Shown: positions 7,918 to 16,988 of the stretch, in pieces | How positions within the stretch are numbered: position 1 is the first letter of the stretch | Layout of the letters: the number at the start of each line of letters is the position of its first letter | Assembly: GCA_965229605.1 (NCBI GenBank) | Contig: OZ245892.1 | Location: 372,001 to 436,000, forward strand | DNA: 64,000 nucleotides | Origin: G965229605 sp965229605 | GTDB lineage: Bacteria > Pseudomonadota > Alphaproteobacteria > CBDDJK01 | Direction: 5' to 3' | Translations under genes and position numbers: made by a program | The notes under the pieces: generated by a model | What the model was told of the DNA's origin: nothing | Seen by the model: the letters and a program-made list of their open reading frames with translations, nothing else | Database searches by the model: none

Positions 7918-9729
7918 TTATATAGCAGAAGTATCATCACTTTCAAGTTGAAGCCACCCGATCTTCAATAAATGGGCAATCGCATGCAGGCTGCGGAGTT
8001 GCGGCTCGCCCAGAATTCGTGCGATATCTGCACCAGCCAGGGTCAGAGGCTTTGCGCTATGATCCGCAGAATCACCGGCTTCTGCGGAGGTCCTTGTAAA
8101 TTCTTCAGCCAGCAGAGCAATGGAATCAGAGGGCGGGAAAATCCGCTGTGCATAGGAAAAGAGCGGGTCTTTGATTAAAGATTGATGGGTTGCCTCAACC
8201 ATATTGGCGGGAGGGCCAACCCAGCTGAACCGATGGGCGGGGCCAAGATTGACCGTCGGAAACTGCTGAAAGAGGGTGAAGGGGTCGGGACTTTCCGGCG
8301 CATGAGACGGTGCACGGCTTAACCGGTGCTGCCAGTTTGTGCTTTTCTGGGCCTGATCCCGGATGCGGTCAAGTTCTCCCCAAAGGTCCTGATAGCGTTG
8401 ATAGACGATCTTCCAGTCGTATTCTTCCTGCGCTCGCTTGCGTGCGGCCTCGCCCATGGTCTTGCGCAAGTCGGGGTTCTGGATCAATGTTTCCAGAAAG
8501 CTGGTGAGGTCTCCAATATCAATAGCCGTCAGTTGGCAAGCCAGTCCGCAATAATTGTCATAATTATCCAGCCCGCTTTCAAAGGCTGCTGCCAGCCCGG
8601 TGCCAGAGCCACCTTCTGGCTGGTAGGTTGCAACCCGAAAGCCATCGGTTCCATGGCGCACACTGTTGCGGTAACCATTCCAGTCACTGACAATCACGGG
8701 CAAGCCAGCTGCCATACCTTCAATCGGGGTGAGGCCAAAGGATTCCTGAATATTGTCGGAAAGCGACACAAAAATATCGGAGGCCGCATAGCTTTGATTG
8801 CGCACGGTTGCTTTTCGGGCATCGAGGAACAGAACCCGCACATTGGGGGCATAGGCTTCTGCCCCGCGCTTGAAAGCCTGTTCGATTGCGCTATTGGCGA
8901 ACCAGCCACTCATGATCAGGGTGATCTTGCCGCTGGTCCGTTCAGCCGCCAGGTCTTGCAAGGCCTTATAGAGCGCGAAGGGATGTGCCTTGGCATGAAA
9001 GCTGAGCCGACCCAGAAACATGATTGCAATATCTTCTTCTTCAAGCTGGAGGGCGGCACGGGCAGAAAATCGTTCAGACTCGGTGAAATGATAGTCACTG
9101 GTATGTATGCCGAGCGGGATGATAGGCAGCTGCGGCAAGGTCATCTTGAGTTCTGGTCCAAAACGCCAGCGCAGGTAATCGCGCTCGCTTTCAAAGAGTT
9201 GTTTGACCACTTCTCCAACGGCGCGGGAGGTCAGGATCAAGGCATCCCACGGCATGACGGGGGCGTGCATCAGTTCGCAGACTCCGCGCATGGCGGCGGC
9301 TGAAGACATTGTATGCGTCACACCGGTCAGACTATAGGCGGTTGCCCCGGTGCGCAGGCGCAAATTGGCCTGGGCTGAAAAATTGGGCTGCGGCATATGG
9401 AGGTTCCCAACCTCGCGCAGCTTGTGCCACTGGCTGGCTGGAATCCAGCCCATCAGCGTATTGGGGCGCAATTCCTGAATATGGGCGCGAAAGGCATCGA
9501 CCGCATTGGCCCGATCCGGTCCAAAGCCATAGATTGGTTCATTATCGCCAAGGCCGTTGAGAGCCGCACGCAGGAAACTTTCGCCTGCGGCTTGACGGCC
9601 CATCAGTTTGGCGCGGTCGGTGCGATAGCCATCGGCTTCATAATAAATAGCCGCCCGTCCGCTATAGGGTGCCGCAGCCGATGATGAATCGGACATTGAA
9701 AGAGGAATCTTTACAGAATCATCGACCAT
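7918..9729 (-). CDS. Glycosyltransferase (GT-B fold, GT4-like)
   Basis: 603 residues, long for a GT4 enzyme. The C-terminal donor domain is clear: IMFLGRLSFHAKAHPFALYKAL for the first strand-helix, then LSDNIQESFGLTPIEGMAAGLPVIVSDWNGY with the E-x7-E motif, and GTDGFRV. The N-terminal acceptor part includes TAYSLTGVTHTMSSAAAMRGV, which resembles the Ser/His region of retaining sugar transferases. About 150 residues after the transferase core have no recognised domain. The acceptor is unknown and no polysaccharide cluster surrounds the gene. It is followed by trpS on the same strand. Confidence 0.8.
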   Translation of the reverse strand: MVDDSVKIPLSMSDSSSAAAPYSGRAAIYYEADGYRTDRAKLMGRQAAGESFLRAALNGLGDNEPIYGFGPDRANAVDAFRAHIQELRPNTLMGWIPASQWHKLREVGNLHMPQPNFSAQANLRLRTGATAYSLTGVTHTMSSAAAMRGVCELMHAPVMPWDALILTSRAVGEVVKQLFESERDYLRWRFGPELKMTLPQLPIIPLGIHTSDYHFTESERFSARAALQLEEEDIAIMFLGRLSFHAKAHPFALYKALQDLAAERTSGKITLIMSGWFANSAIEQAFKRGAEAYAPNVRVLFLDARKATVRNQSYAASDIFVSLSDNIQESFGLTPIEGMAAGLPVIVSDWNGYRNSVRHGTDGFRVATYQPEGGSGTGLAAAFESGLDNYDNYCGLACQLTAIDIGDLTSFLETLIQNPDLRKTMGEAARKRAQEEYDWKIVYQRYQDLWGELDRIRDQAQKSTNWQHRLSRAPSHAPESPDPFTLFQQFPTVNLGPAHRFSWVGPPANMVEATHQSLIKDPLFSYAQRIFPPSDSIALLAEEFTRTSAEAGDSADHSAKPLTLAGADIARILGEPQLRSLHAIAHLLKIGWLQLESDDTSAI

Positions 9730-9768
9730 GGCTTAGCAAATCCTTATTCAAAAGTATCACAATCATAC

Positions 9769-10797
9769 CTACTGAAACAAGCCAAGAAGCGTGCGGGTTG
9801 CCTGTAAAACCGGCTGGCTGAGTTCCCGCGCCCGTTCAGCCCCCTGGCGCAGGTTCTGGTCAATCGAATCTTTATCTGTCAAAAGCCGCTTGAGTTCAGC
9901 ACTGATCGGCGCAATGACGGCTATGGTCAGGTCACTGAGCCGGGGCTTGAAATAGGAAAATGTTTTTCCAGAAAATTCATTGATTGTCTGTTCCATGGAT
10001 TGTTCGCAAAGAGCGGCATAAATCGTCAATAGATTAAGGGCCTCTGGCCGCCCGGCAAGCTCGGCCAGCGTTTCAGGCAAAGCGTCCGGGTCGGTTTTGG
10101 CCTTACGGATTTTCATTTCAATCAATTCCGGTGGATCGGTCAGATTGATACGGCTTAAATCCGACGGATCAGACTTGGACATTTTGCGTGTGCCATCGCG
10201 CAGGGACATGACCCGCGTGGCCTCCCCAAGCACCAGAGGCTCAATCAGGGGGAAAAAGTCAGGGGCCTGCCAGTCGTGATTGAATTTCTGGGCAATATCG
10301 CGGGCCAGTTCCAGATGCTGTTTTTGATCATCCCCGACCGGGACATGGGTGGCGCGGTAAGCCAGAATATCTGCTGCCATCAGATTGGGATAGATAAACA
10401 GACCGCTGGAGGCCGCTTCGCGGTTTTTGCCAACCTTGTCCTTAAACTGGGTCATGCGGTTGAGCCAGCCCAAGCGTGATACGCAGGTAAAATACCAGGA
10501 AAGTTCGGCATGATCCGGGTTTAAGGATTGATTGAACAGAATATGGCGTTGCGGATCAACCCCGCAGGCTATCAGGGCCGCAGCGACGGCGCGGGTTTTA
10601 TCGGCCAAGGTTTCGGTATCGGGATCAATAGTCAGCGCATGTTGATCAACAATACAATAGATACATTCGTAAGAATCCTGAAGCTTCACCCAGTTGCGAA
10701 TGGCCCCCAGATAATTGCCAAGGGTCAGCGTACCTGTCGGCTGGACGCCGGAAAAAATGCGGCGGGTCGGAGCTTCGGGATAAACCGCAGTAGACAT
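9769..10797 (-). CDS. trpS: Tryptophan-tRNA ligase
   Basis: 342 residues from the second of two adjacent ATG codons. It charges tRNA-Trp. GVQPTGTLTLGNYLGAIRNW is the class I HIGH-equivalent region of bacterial TrpRS (usually QPSG.LTIGNY), YCIVDQHALT is the tryptophan-pocket strand, and RKMSKSDPSD is the KMSKS loop. The C-terminal helices (AERARELSQPVLQATRTLLGL) fit the family, as does the length of about 330-345 residues. The binding-protein gene begins 14 bp upstream on the same strand. Confidence 0.95.
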   Translation of the reverse strand: MSTAVYPEAPTRRIFSGVQPTGTLTLGNYLGAIRNWVKLQDSYECIYCIVDQHALTIDPDTETLADKTRAVAAALIACGVDPQRHILFNQSLNPDHAELSWYFTCVSRLGWLNRMTQFKDKVGKNREAASSGLFIYPNLMAADILAYRATHVPVGDDQKQHLELARDIAQKFNHDWQAPDFFPLIEPLVLGEATRVMSLRDGTRKMSKSDPSDLSRINLTDPPELIEMKIRKAKTDPDALPETLAELAGRPEALNLLTIYAALCEQSMEQTINEFSGKTFSYFKPRLSDLTIAVIAPISAELKRLLTDKDSIDQNLRQGAERARELSQPVLQATRTLLGLFQ

Positions 10798-10810
10798 CAT
10801 TCACCGGGCA

Positions 10811-12061
10811 TTACTCTGCCGGACGCAGGTTTTTAACGGTTTCATCATCGGGCAAATAATCTGCGCCATCTTGATAGGTCCAGTCCACCATCCGCGGTCG
10901 TCCGTCTTCAACCTTCAAGGTGCCAACAAAGGCCCCCATGGTTGATTGATGGTCTTGCGGGCGGAAATAAATCGTTCCGACCGGACTGTCAAATTCCAGC
11001 CCCTTGAAGGCGTCAACAAGCCTTTCTGTCTCGCTGGAACCTGCCCGGTTGATGGCAGCCGCAACCGCCAAAAGCGTATTATAGCCAACCAGCGATCCGG
11101 CGCGTGGGGAATCACCATACGCATTTTGATAGGCGGTTAAAAAAGCATCATGTTCCGGGGTATTGATCGCATACCAGGGATAGCCCGTGACTTTCCAGCC
11201 TTCCGGGGCCTCGTCCTTTAACGGGTCGATATATTCCGGCTCGCCAGACAACAGGCTGACTGTAAATTTATCGTCAAAAAAGCCCCGGTCACTGCCTTCA
11301 CGGACAAATTTGATCAGGTCTGCGCCAAAGGTGACATTAAAGATGGCTTCGGCGCCGCTGGCCTGAATAGCCAGCACTTCTGCCGCCGCATTGATCCGCC
11401 CCAAGGCTGGCCATTGTTCGGCAACAAAACTGGCATCCGGGTTTTGTGCCTGTAAAAGCTGTTTGAAATTTGCCACGGCTTCCTGACCATAGGCATAATT
11501 CGGGGCCAGAGTCGCCCATTTGGTTTTGCCGGATTGTGCGGCGATTTCAGCCAGCATGGCGGCTTGCATATAGGTCGAAGGCCGCAGCCGGAAAGTATAG
11601 CGATTGCCGTTTTTCCAGACCAACGAATCTGCCAGCGGTTCGGCAGCCAGATAAAGCTGCTGGCGGGCTTTGGCCCAGGAAGTGAGAGCCAGTCCGACAT
11701 GCGAATAAAAAGACCCGGTGATCAGTGCCACCTCACCATCGGCGGTTAATTCATCAGCAATCCGCACCGCTTCGCCGGGATCGCCTTTATCATCGCGAAA
11801 AACCACCTCAAGCTTCTGCCCGTCCAGAACCCCGCCTGCTTCATTGACTTCTTCAAGAGCCAACTCCATCCCCTGCCGATAGGGCTCGGTGAAGGCCTTG
11901 ATCTTGGCATAGGAATTGATGTCACCAATGCGGATGGTTTTGCCCTCTTGCGCTATAGCTCCCGATATAAGAGCATGCAAAACAGCAAAAGACGTTATTG
12001 CCTTTAAAAGACCATTGACTGATAATCCAGCCGCTTTGAACTGTACCCCAGATGTCATCAT
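10811..12061 (-). CDS. Branched-chain-amino-acid-type ABC substrate-binding protein
   Basis: 416 residues. A hydrophobic segment (SFAVLHALISGAIAQ) forms a signal peptide. The rest is a type I periplasmic binding protein of the Leu/Ile/Val family (Peripla_BP_6): IRIGDINSYAKIKAFTEPYRQGMELALEEVNEAGGVLDG at the start, a GSFYSHVGLALTSWAKAR region, and a WATLAPNYAYGQEAVANF hinge. No cognate permease or ATPase gene is nearby, so it is either an orphan receptor or works with a transporter encoded elsewhere. The ligand cannot be predicted. Confidence 0.85.
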   Translation of the reverse strand: MMTSGVQFKAAGLSVNGLLKAITSFAVLHALISGAIAQEGKTIRIGDINSYAKIKAFTEPYRQGMELALEEVNEAGGVLDGQKLEVVFRDDKGDPGEAVRIADELTADGEVALITGSFYSHVGLALTSWAKARQQLYLAAEPLADSLVWKNGNRYTFRLRPSTYMQAAMLAEIAAQSGKTKWATLAPNYAYGQEAVANFKQLLQAQNPDASFVAEQWPALGRINAAAEVLAIQASGAEAIFNVTFGADLIKFVREGSDRGFFDDKFTVSLLSGEPEYIDPLKDEAPEGWKVTGYPWYAINTPEHDAFLTAYQNAYGDSPRAGSLVGYNTLLAVAAAINRAGSSETERLVDAFKGLEFDSPVGTIYFRPQDHQSTMGAFVGTLKVEDGRPRMVDWTYQDGADYLPDDETVKNLRPAE

Positions 12062-12134
12062 ATATTCTCCAGAAGATAGAAATTTTATCGCGCGGCAAGG
12101 CTGGAGAAAATGCCAACTGGTGATTCAGCAGGCT

Positions 12135-12458
12135 CTATTCGTCCTCGCTCTCACCCTTCTTGACCTTGACAACGTCATTCACATCATCTCCGTCATCAAT
12201 GTCCCTGGTGTCCTCAAGCACACCCTCGTCATTGCCATCAATATCGGCCTCCAACTCAACGTCAAGATCATCATCCGTCTGTTTAACCGTCGCCTCCTCC
12301 GCCTGAGCCAAAGTCTGCCGATTGCGCTTCAGCCGAATAGCTTGCTCCGGGTCAAATGGCGCCTCACACGCAGGGCAAATGATCGGATCACGCTGCATAT
12401 CATAAAATTTCGCGCCACAGCTCAGACATTGACGCTTTAATCCCCATTCCGGTTTCAA
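12135..12458 (-). CDS. FYDLN/TIGR02300-family zinc-ribbon acidic protein
   Basis: 107 residues. The N-terminus PEWGLKRQCLSCGAKFYDM, followed by IICPACEAPFDPEQ, provides two CxxC pairs and the F-Y-D motif that names this alphaproteobacterial family. The second half is very acidic (DDDLDVELEADIDGNDEGV) and disordered. Its function is unknown. In many relatives it lies upstream of aroA-cmk-rpsA, but that linkage is absent here. The 141-bp gap to mutM on its 5' side presumably carries its promoter. Confidence 0.9.
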   Translation of the reverse strand: MKPEWGLKRQCLSCGAKFYDMQRDPIICPACEAPFDPEQAIRLKRNRQTLAQAEEATVKQTDDDLDVELEADIDGNDEGVLEDTRDIDDGDDVNDVVKVKKGESEDE

Positions 12459-12599
12459 TTATCTACTCCTTGTAAATGATCAATCCTTAAATGACCGTGT
12501 ATATCTGTCTCGCAAAAGATGGCAGTTTCTATCAAGGCCCCTTTCCAGCGTCAAGCATAACAAAGGCCCGGATCAAGTTTATCAGCTTAAATCTGCCAA

Positions 12600-13445
12600 T
12601 CATACCTGATGAACAGGGCAAAAAAAGCTGGAGCGACCAGACTGGCGCATGCGGATAATCTCGCCAGAGCAATCCGGGCGCGGACAGGGCTCTCCCTCCC
12701 GGTCATACGCAGCAAAGGAATGCTGAAAGCGGCCAAGGCTGCCATCAACCAGGCGATGATCGCGCAATGTTGCCCCTCCGGCCTCAATCGCCCGGGAAAG
12801 AACCGCGCGTACGGCTTCTAAAAGATCGCTAATCTGGGCCATGGACAGACTATTTGCTGGCCGGTCAGGCGCAATCCCGGACTCCCATAAAGCCTCAACC
12901 GCATAGATATTGCCAATCCCGGCAATGATGCTCTGGTCCAGAAGCAAGGCTTTGATCGGGGCTATGCGCTTTTTAACCGACTCATAAAGGACAGGTGGCG
13001 TTAATGCCGGATCAAAAGGCTCCATGCCAAGGACTGCCAGCGATGGTCTTGCCAGAATTTCCTGCTTCCCGGCAAGATCAATCACCCCGAAGCGGCGCGG
13101 GTCATTATAAATCAGCCAGTTCTCTGCGCGGTTTTTGCTGTGATCAGGCCAAAGCGATAAAACCAGATGATCATGTTTTTGTTGTTCACCCCGTTGATCG
13201 CTTTCATAGCGGAAGGCCCCGCTCATCCCCAGATGAGCCAGCAAAGTCTGATTATTTTCAAGCTGGAATAATAAATATTTTGCCCGCCGCTCAACCTCGA
13301 TAATTTTTTGCCCATATAGTGAAGACAGTGATGGCACTTCCCGGCGCAAAGCTTTGCCGCTTGTCCAGACTGTGGCAATGGTTTGTCCAACCAGTTTGGG
13401 CCGTAACCCGCGCCGGACGGTTTCAACTTCAGGCAATTCTGGCAT
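12600..13445 (-). CDS. mutM: Formamidopyrimidine-DNA glycosylase
   Basis: 281 residues. It begins MPELPEVETVRRGL, where Pro2 (after Met removal) is the catalytic amine and Glu3 the general acid. IEVERRAKYLLFQL and LAHLGMSGAF follow, with the H2TH helix region at LLDQSIIAGIGNIYAVEALW. It removes 8-oxoguanine and FaPy lesions. The C-terminal zinc finger is unusual: it reads CPRPDC...RSSFFCPVH, so the last ligand is His in place of the usual Cys. The C-x4-C spacing occurs in other alphaproteobacteria, but the terminal CPVH is not what I expect. Confidence 0.94.
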   Translation of the reverse strand: MPELPEVETVRRGLRPKLVGQTIATVWTSGKALRREVPSLSSLYGQKIIEVERRAKYLLFQLENNQTLLAHLGMSGAFRYESDQRGEQQKHDHLVLSLWPDHSKNRAENWLIYNDPRRFGVIDLAGKQEILARPSLAVLGMEPFDPALTPPVLYESVKKRIAPIKALLLDQSIIAGIGNIYAVEALWESGIAPDRPANSLSMAQISDLLEAVRAVLSRAIEAGGATLRDHRLVDGSLGRFQHSFAAYDREGEPCPRPDCSGEIIRMRQSGRSSFFCPVHQV

Positions 13446-13471
13446 ATTTGAACAGACAGAATGCGCGCAGC

Positions 13472-14392
13472 TTACAAAACTTCACGCAAAATCTGCATAA
13501 CGGTCAAGCGGGTGGTCAAGCTGGCCAGTCCGGTGATCGCAATCGGCAAAAGCAGCAGAAAAAACCAGTGAATCGGGCCCAGGACCAGAAGCGGCGGCGG
13601 GGTTGGCAAAGACAAACCATGGCCGACGATCAGAATAATTATCCCGGCAACCAGCAGGCCAGCGAACCCGCCGAAAAGTGAAATCTTTTCAACCTGCGAC
13701 TGAATTTGCCGGGCAATATAACGATCCTGCGCCCCGATAAGATGCAAAAGATCAATCGCCTGTCGATGATTGGCCAGCCCGGCCAATGTCACCAGAACCG
13801 TGATCATACCGGCTGCCAGCGCGGCCACAGCGATACATCCGGCCGCAATCAATGTCAGCCCGTCAAGAAAGGACAGGATTTTCACCCGCCAAAGTCCTTG
13901 ATCATTAAGGCGAGCTTCCGGGGCTTCTTCCATAAGGCGCAGCCGCAAACGGTCAAGATCCGGGGGATTTTCTAAATCCGGGACAATCGTGATAATGCGT
14001 GGAAGCGGCAGCGTGCCATTGCCAATATCTTCGCCAAGCCAGGGTTTGATCAGCGCAATCATATCACTTTGGCTCAAGGCCCGTGCATCCAGCACCCCCG
14101 GTTCACTGATCAGGACCGCCAGAATACGGGCCATCCGGCTTTCTTGTCCAATGGTGGCTTCGCTGATGGTTTCGCTGCCGAATGCGGCAGGCGGAAGCTG
14201 CACAGTCACGGCTTTTGCCAGGGCCACACGCCAGCGTTCTTCAAAATCGCTAAGGGCAAAAACCGCCCCAAGGGCCAGGGCGGCAAGAAACGTCATGGTG
14301 CCGATGGCCCAGGGGGCCAGACGTGCCGCCGCATTGGACTGAAAAGGAATATCAAGCGGGGTGTTGCGCTTGCGAGTGAGTGAAAAGATCAT
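13472..14392 (-). CDS. ftsX: Cell division protein FtsX
   Basis: 306 residues. An N-terminal membrane helix (WAIGTMTFLAALALGAVFAL) is followed by a periplasmic loop and three C-terminal helices (LTLIAAGCIAVAALAAGMITVLVTLAGLA, GLLVAGIIILIV, WFFLLLLPIAITGLASL). LANHRQAIDLLHLIGAQDRYIARQIQ is the conserved cytoplasmic segment of FtsX. The protein works with FtsE, encoded 36 bp upstream, to control septal peptidoglycan hydrolysis. It is the last gene of the M23-ftsE-ftsX group. Confidence 0.88.
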   Translation of the reverse strand: MIFSLTRKRNTPLDIPFQSNAAARLAPWAIGTMTFLAALALGAVFALSDFEERWRVALAKAVTVQLPPAAFGSETISEATIGQESRMARILAVLISEPGVLDARALSQSDMIALIKPWLGEDIGNGTLPLPRIITIVPDLENPPDLDRLRLRLMEEAPEARLNDQGLWRVKILSFLDGLTLIAAGCIAVAALAAGMITVLVTLAGLANHRQAIDLLHLIGAQDRYIARQIQSQVEKISLFGGFAGLLVAGIIILIVGHGLSLPTPPPLLVLGPIHWFFLLLLPIAITGLASLTTRLTVMQILREVL

Positions 14393-14428
14393 CAGCGGTT
14401 TTTCATAGGGATGAATAATTTATCAGAG

Positions 14429-15376
14429 TCAATCGTTCAAGTCTGCCATCCGAATCTGGCGGCCTTCCAGATGGATATGGACCGGGTCCAGTTTGCGGAT
14501 AAGCTGCGGGTTATGGGAAGCAATGACAATCGTTGTCCCGTCCTTGTTCAGGACTTTAAATAACTCAAGCAAGCGCGAAGCCAGCCGGTCATCCAGATTT
14601 CCGGTTGGTTCATCTGCCAGCAGCAATTTAGGCCGGGCGACCAGCGCGCGGGCAATGGCGGCGGCCTGTTGCTGCCCGCCAGATAAAAAGGGCGGATAGG
14701 ACCCGGCCTGATTTCTTAATCCGACCCAGGCCAGAAGGTCTGTGACAAATTCCATGATATTGCGTTCGTTTTCACGGGCAATCCGCAACGGCAGGGCGAC
14801 ATTGTCAAACAGGGTAAGATGATCCAGCAAGCGGGAGTCCTGAAAGACAACCCCGATCTTGCGGCGAATGGCACTGCGTTCATTGCGGCTCATGGTTGCG
14901 GCATCCTGGCCGAAAAGCGACAGGCTGCCCCGCGAAGGTTTCCGGGCCAGATAGAGAAGGCTGAGCAGCGATGACTTGCCCGCCCCGCTTGCGCCACTCA
15001 GGAAATAGAAGGACCCGGCCTTTAAATAAAGATTGATATCATGGAGGATTTCAACCCCGCTGACATAGCTGAGCCCAACAGACTGCAGCGTGGCAATGGC
15101 ATTATTGGAAATATTGCCGGTGTTGCGGCTGGCCGGGAAGGACTCGCCCGGCCCCTCAACGCCCAAATTTTTGCCAGTGGAGGGGCGACGAAAGGGGGCA
15201 GCCGCCGCCTGTGCACGCCGATGAACCTGTGTGTTAGCACCGGGTCTGATCTCGTCATGGTCGTCTTCTGGCCCAATTTCTGACTTGGTGCCACTAAAAA
15301 TCTCTCCGTCCTGTAGCCAGGACGAAATATCGTTTAAAGGACGTTTTTTGCGCGTCTTGTTACCGGCATCATTCAT
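14429..15376 (-). CDS. ftsE: Cell division ATP-binding protein FtsE with a long N-terminal extension
   Basis: 315 residues compared with about 220 for typical FtsE. The ABC domain starts near residue 95 (ATLQSVGLSYVSGVEIL). Walker A is SGASGAGKSS, the signature is LSGGQQQAAAIARAL, and Walker B is LLLADEPTGNLDD. The first 90 residues are hydrophilic and look disordered. No ATG occurs close to the domain start, so the upstream ATG at 15376 is used here, though a GTG or TTG start inside the extension cannot be excluded. The gene starts 13 bp after the M23 peptidase stop codon and precedes ftsX. Confidence 0.88.
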   Translation of the reverse strand: MNDAGNKTRKKRPLNDISSWLQDGEIFSGTKSEIGPEDDHDEIRPGANTQVHRRAQAAAAPFRRPSTGKNLGVEGPGESFPASRNTGNISNNAIATLQSVGLSYVSGVEILHDINLYLKAGSFYFLSGASGAGKSSLLSLLYLARKPSRGSLSLFGQDAATMSRNERSAIRRKIGVVFQDSRLLDHLTLFDNVALPLRIARENERNIMEFVTDLLAWVGLRNQAGSYPPFLSGGQQQAAAIARALVARPKLLLADEPTGNLDDRLASRLLELFKVLNKDGTTIVIASHNPQLIRKLDPVHIHLEGRQIRMADLND

Positions 15377-15389
15377 CTTTTAGCCCCCC

Positions 15390-16985
15390 TTATCGGGATA
15401 CCCGTGACGGAGGCTTGGGCGGCAGACCTTCAAGCATAACGGCATTATCATCGGATATACTTTGCGGTTCATCAATTTTGACTTCATCAACCTTTATCTC
15501 ATCCATTTGTATAGGCCCCGCAGTTTGCGACTCATCAACGGCGGCTGCCATTCTTTGTTGCAATCTCTCTCGATAGTTTTCAAAATTCACAAGATTTTGA
15601 TCTTTCAAAATACGGCCAGTTGGCATTTTAACTTTCACCGGATTCACCTGTTTTCCATTATACAGGATTTCATAATGAAGATGCGGGCCGGTCGAACGAC
15701 CCGTTGACCCGACCTGCCCGATGGTCTGATATTGAACAACCCGCGCCCCGGTTCGCACAGAAATACGATGCAAATGCGCATAAGCCGTTGCATAGCCATT
15801 GCCATGACGAATACGGATATATTTGCCATAACTGCCCTTGCGTCCAGCAAAATCGACAATCCCGTTGCCTGCGGCATAAATCGGAGTGCCGGTCGGGGCG
15901 GCAAAATCAACCCCTTTATGCATCTTTGTATAGCCCAGAATAGGGTGCTTGCGCTGTCCATAGCCGGAACTCAGGCGGGCCCCGTCAACCGGGGTTCGCA
16001 ACAGCCCCTTTCGTGCGGTTTTGCCAATGGCATTAAAATATTCGGCGAATCCTCCTGCCTGATCAGAGGCCGAAGGATTTTCAGGATCAAACCGATAATA
16101 GGTCAAGGTTTTCCCCGATAAAGTCAGACTTGCAATCATAATCGGCCCGCGATCAATCATATTTCCAGCCTGGTCAAGCCCGGCGCGATAAAAAAATTCA
16201 AAGCGATCGTTGCGTCTTATATCGCGCTGAAAATCGACATCAAACGAAAAAATGCGAATAGATTGCTGAATAATCGACGGCGGCACCCCGGCTTTGACCG
16301 CATCCACATAAAGCGAGGTCGTGATCTCTCCTTGTGCATATTTTTCAACAATTTCCCGGGGCAGGTCAACCGTCTGCGCGCTAAAGATTCCATCATCGGT
16401 GCGGTGAACCCAGGCTTCGCTGGCTGTATCCACTTCAATGCGCAGACTGTAAAGGGCGGCATCCTCCGACAAAGCAACTGTCAGTTCCTGACCGGGCTTC
16501 AAACGTTTTGGATTGAAAACCGGGGTTAAGGCTTTGATCGCCGCCACCCGGTCCTGCGCCGTCACATTGGCTTGCTGTAACAGCACATCCAGTGTTTGGC
16601 CGCGTTTGACGTTTAATGTCTGGCGGGTGATCGAAGGCCCGGGTGGGGGCAGGCTGGAAAGCTGCTCAACCGGCGAAAGCGCAAAAGATTCCGGGGCCTG
16701 ATTCTGTGATTGATCGTCTGATTGAACAGGGGCTGATTCAGTAATAACCGGACTTTCATCTGGCGATGGGGTCGAAAAACGCATGGCAAACCCAAGGCCA
16801 ACCAGCAGAAACAGGCCCGCCAACAAAATAGCCGGACGGCGGCCCCATTCTCCCAGCAAGCCGATAAATTTCATCCAGACTTTTCCGGCCAGAATAGCCA
16901 GGCCCAGCCATCCTTGCGGTTCGGGCAGATCAACGGTCTGCAAATAATCGGGGCTGCCAGAAGCGGTGCTTTTCTTTTTAGACAA
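15390..16985 (-). CDS. Membrane-anchored M23 (LytM) peptidoglycan endopeptidase
   Basis: 531 residues. A single membrane helix (RRPAILLAGLFLLVGLGFAM) near residue 55 anchors the protein in the inner membrane. A linker, and then a region resembling an OapA/LysM-like fold (LNVKRGQTLDVLLQQANVT), precede the catalytic domain. The M23 zinc motifs are intact: HKGVDFAAPTGTPIYA (HxxxD) and TGPHLHYEI (HxH), so it should be an active cross-link hydrolase. It lies directly upstream of ftsE and ftsX (13-bp gap). By analogy with FtsEX-EnvC and FtsEX-peptidase systems it may be the FtsEX-controlled hydrolase; that link is inferred. Confidence 0.88.
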   Translation of the reverse strand: MSKKKSTASGSPDYLQTVDLPEPQGWLGLAILAGKVWMKFIGLLGEWGRRPAILLAGLFLLVGLGFAMRFSTPSPDESPVITESAPVQSDDQSQNQAPESFALSPVEQLSSLPPPGPSITRQTLNVKRGQTLDVLLQQANVTAQDRVAAIKALTPVFNPKRLKPGQELTVALSEDAALYSLRIEVDTASEAWVHRTDDGIFSAQTVDLPREIVEKYAQGEITTSLYVDAVKAGVPPSIIQQSIRIFSFDVDFQRDIRRNDRFEFFYRAGLDQAGNMIDRGPIMIASLTLSGKTLTYYRFDPENPSASDQAGGFAEYFNAIGKTARKGLLRTPVDGARLSSGYGQRKHPILGYTKMHKGVDFAAPTGTPIYAAGNGIVDFAGRKGSYGKYIRIRHGNGYATAYAHLHRISVRTGARVVQYQTIGQVGSTGRSTGPHLHYEILYNGKQVNPVKVKMPTGRILKDQNLVNFENYRERLQQRMAAAVDESQTAGPIQMDEIKVDEVKIDEPQSISDDNAVMLEGLPPKPPSRVSR

Positions 16986-16988
16986 TGT

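Noticed and set aside
8326..9303. 325-codon plus-strand ORF opposite the glycosyltransferase
   Set aside because: Shadow frame of a gene with clear GT-B motifs; no domain in the translation.
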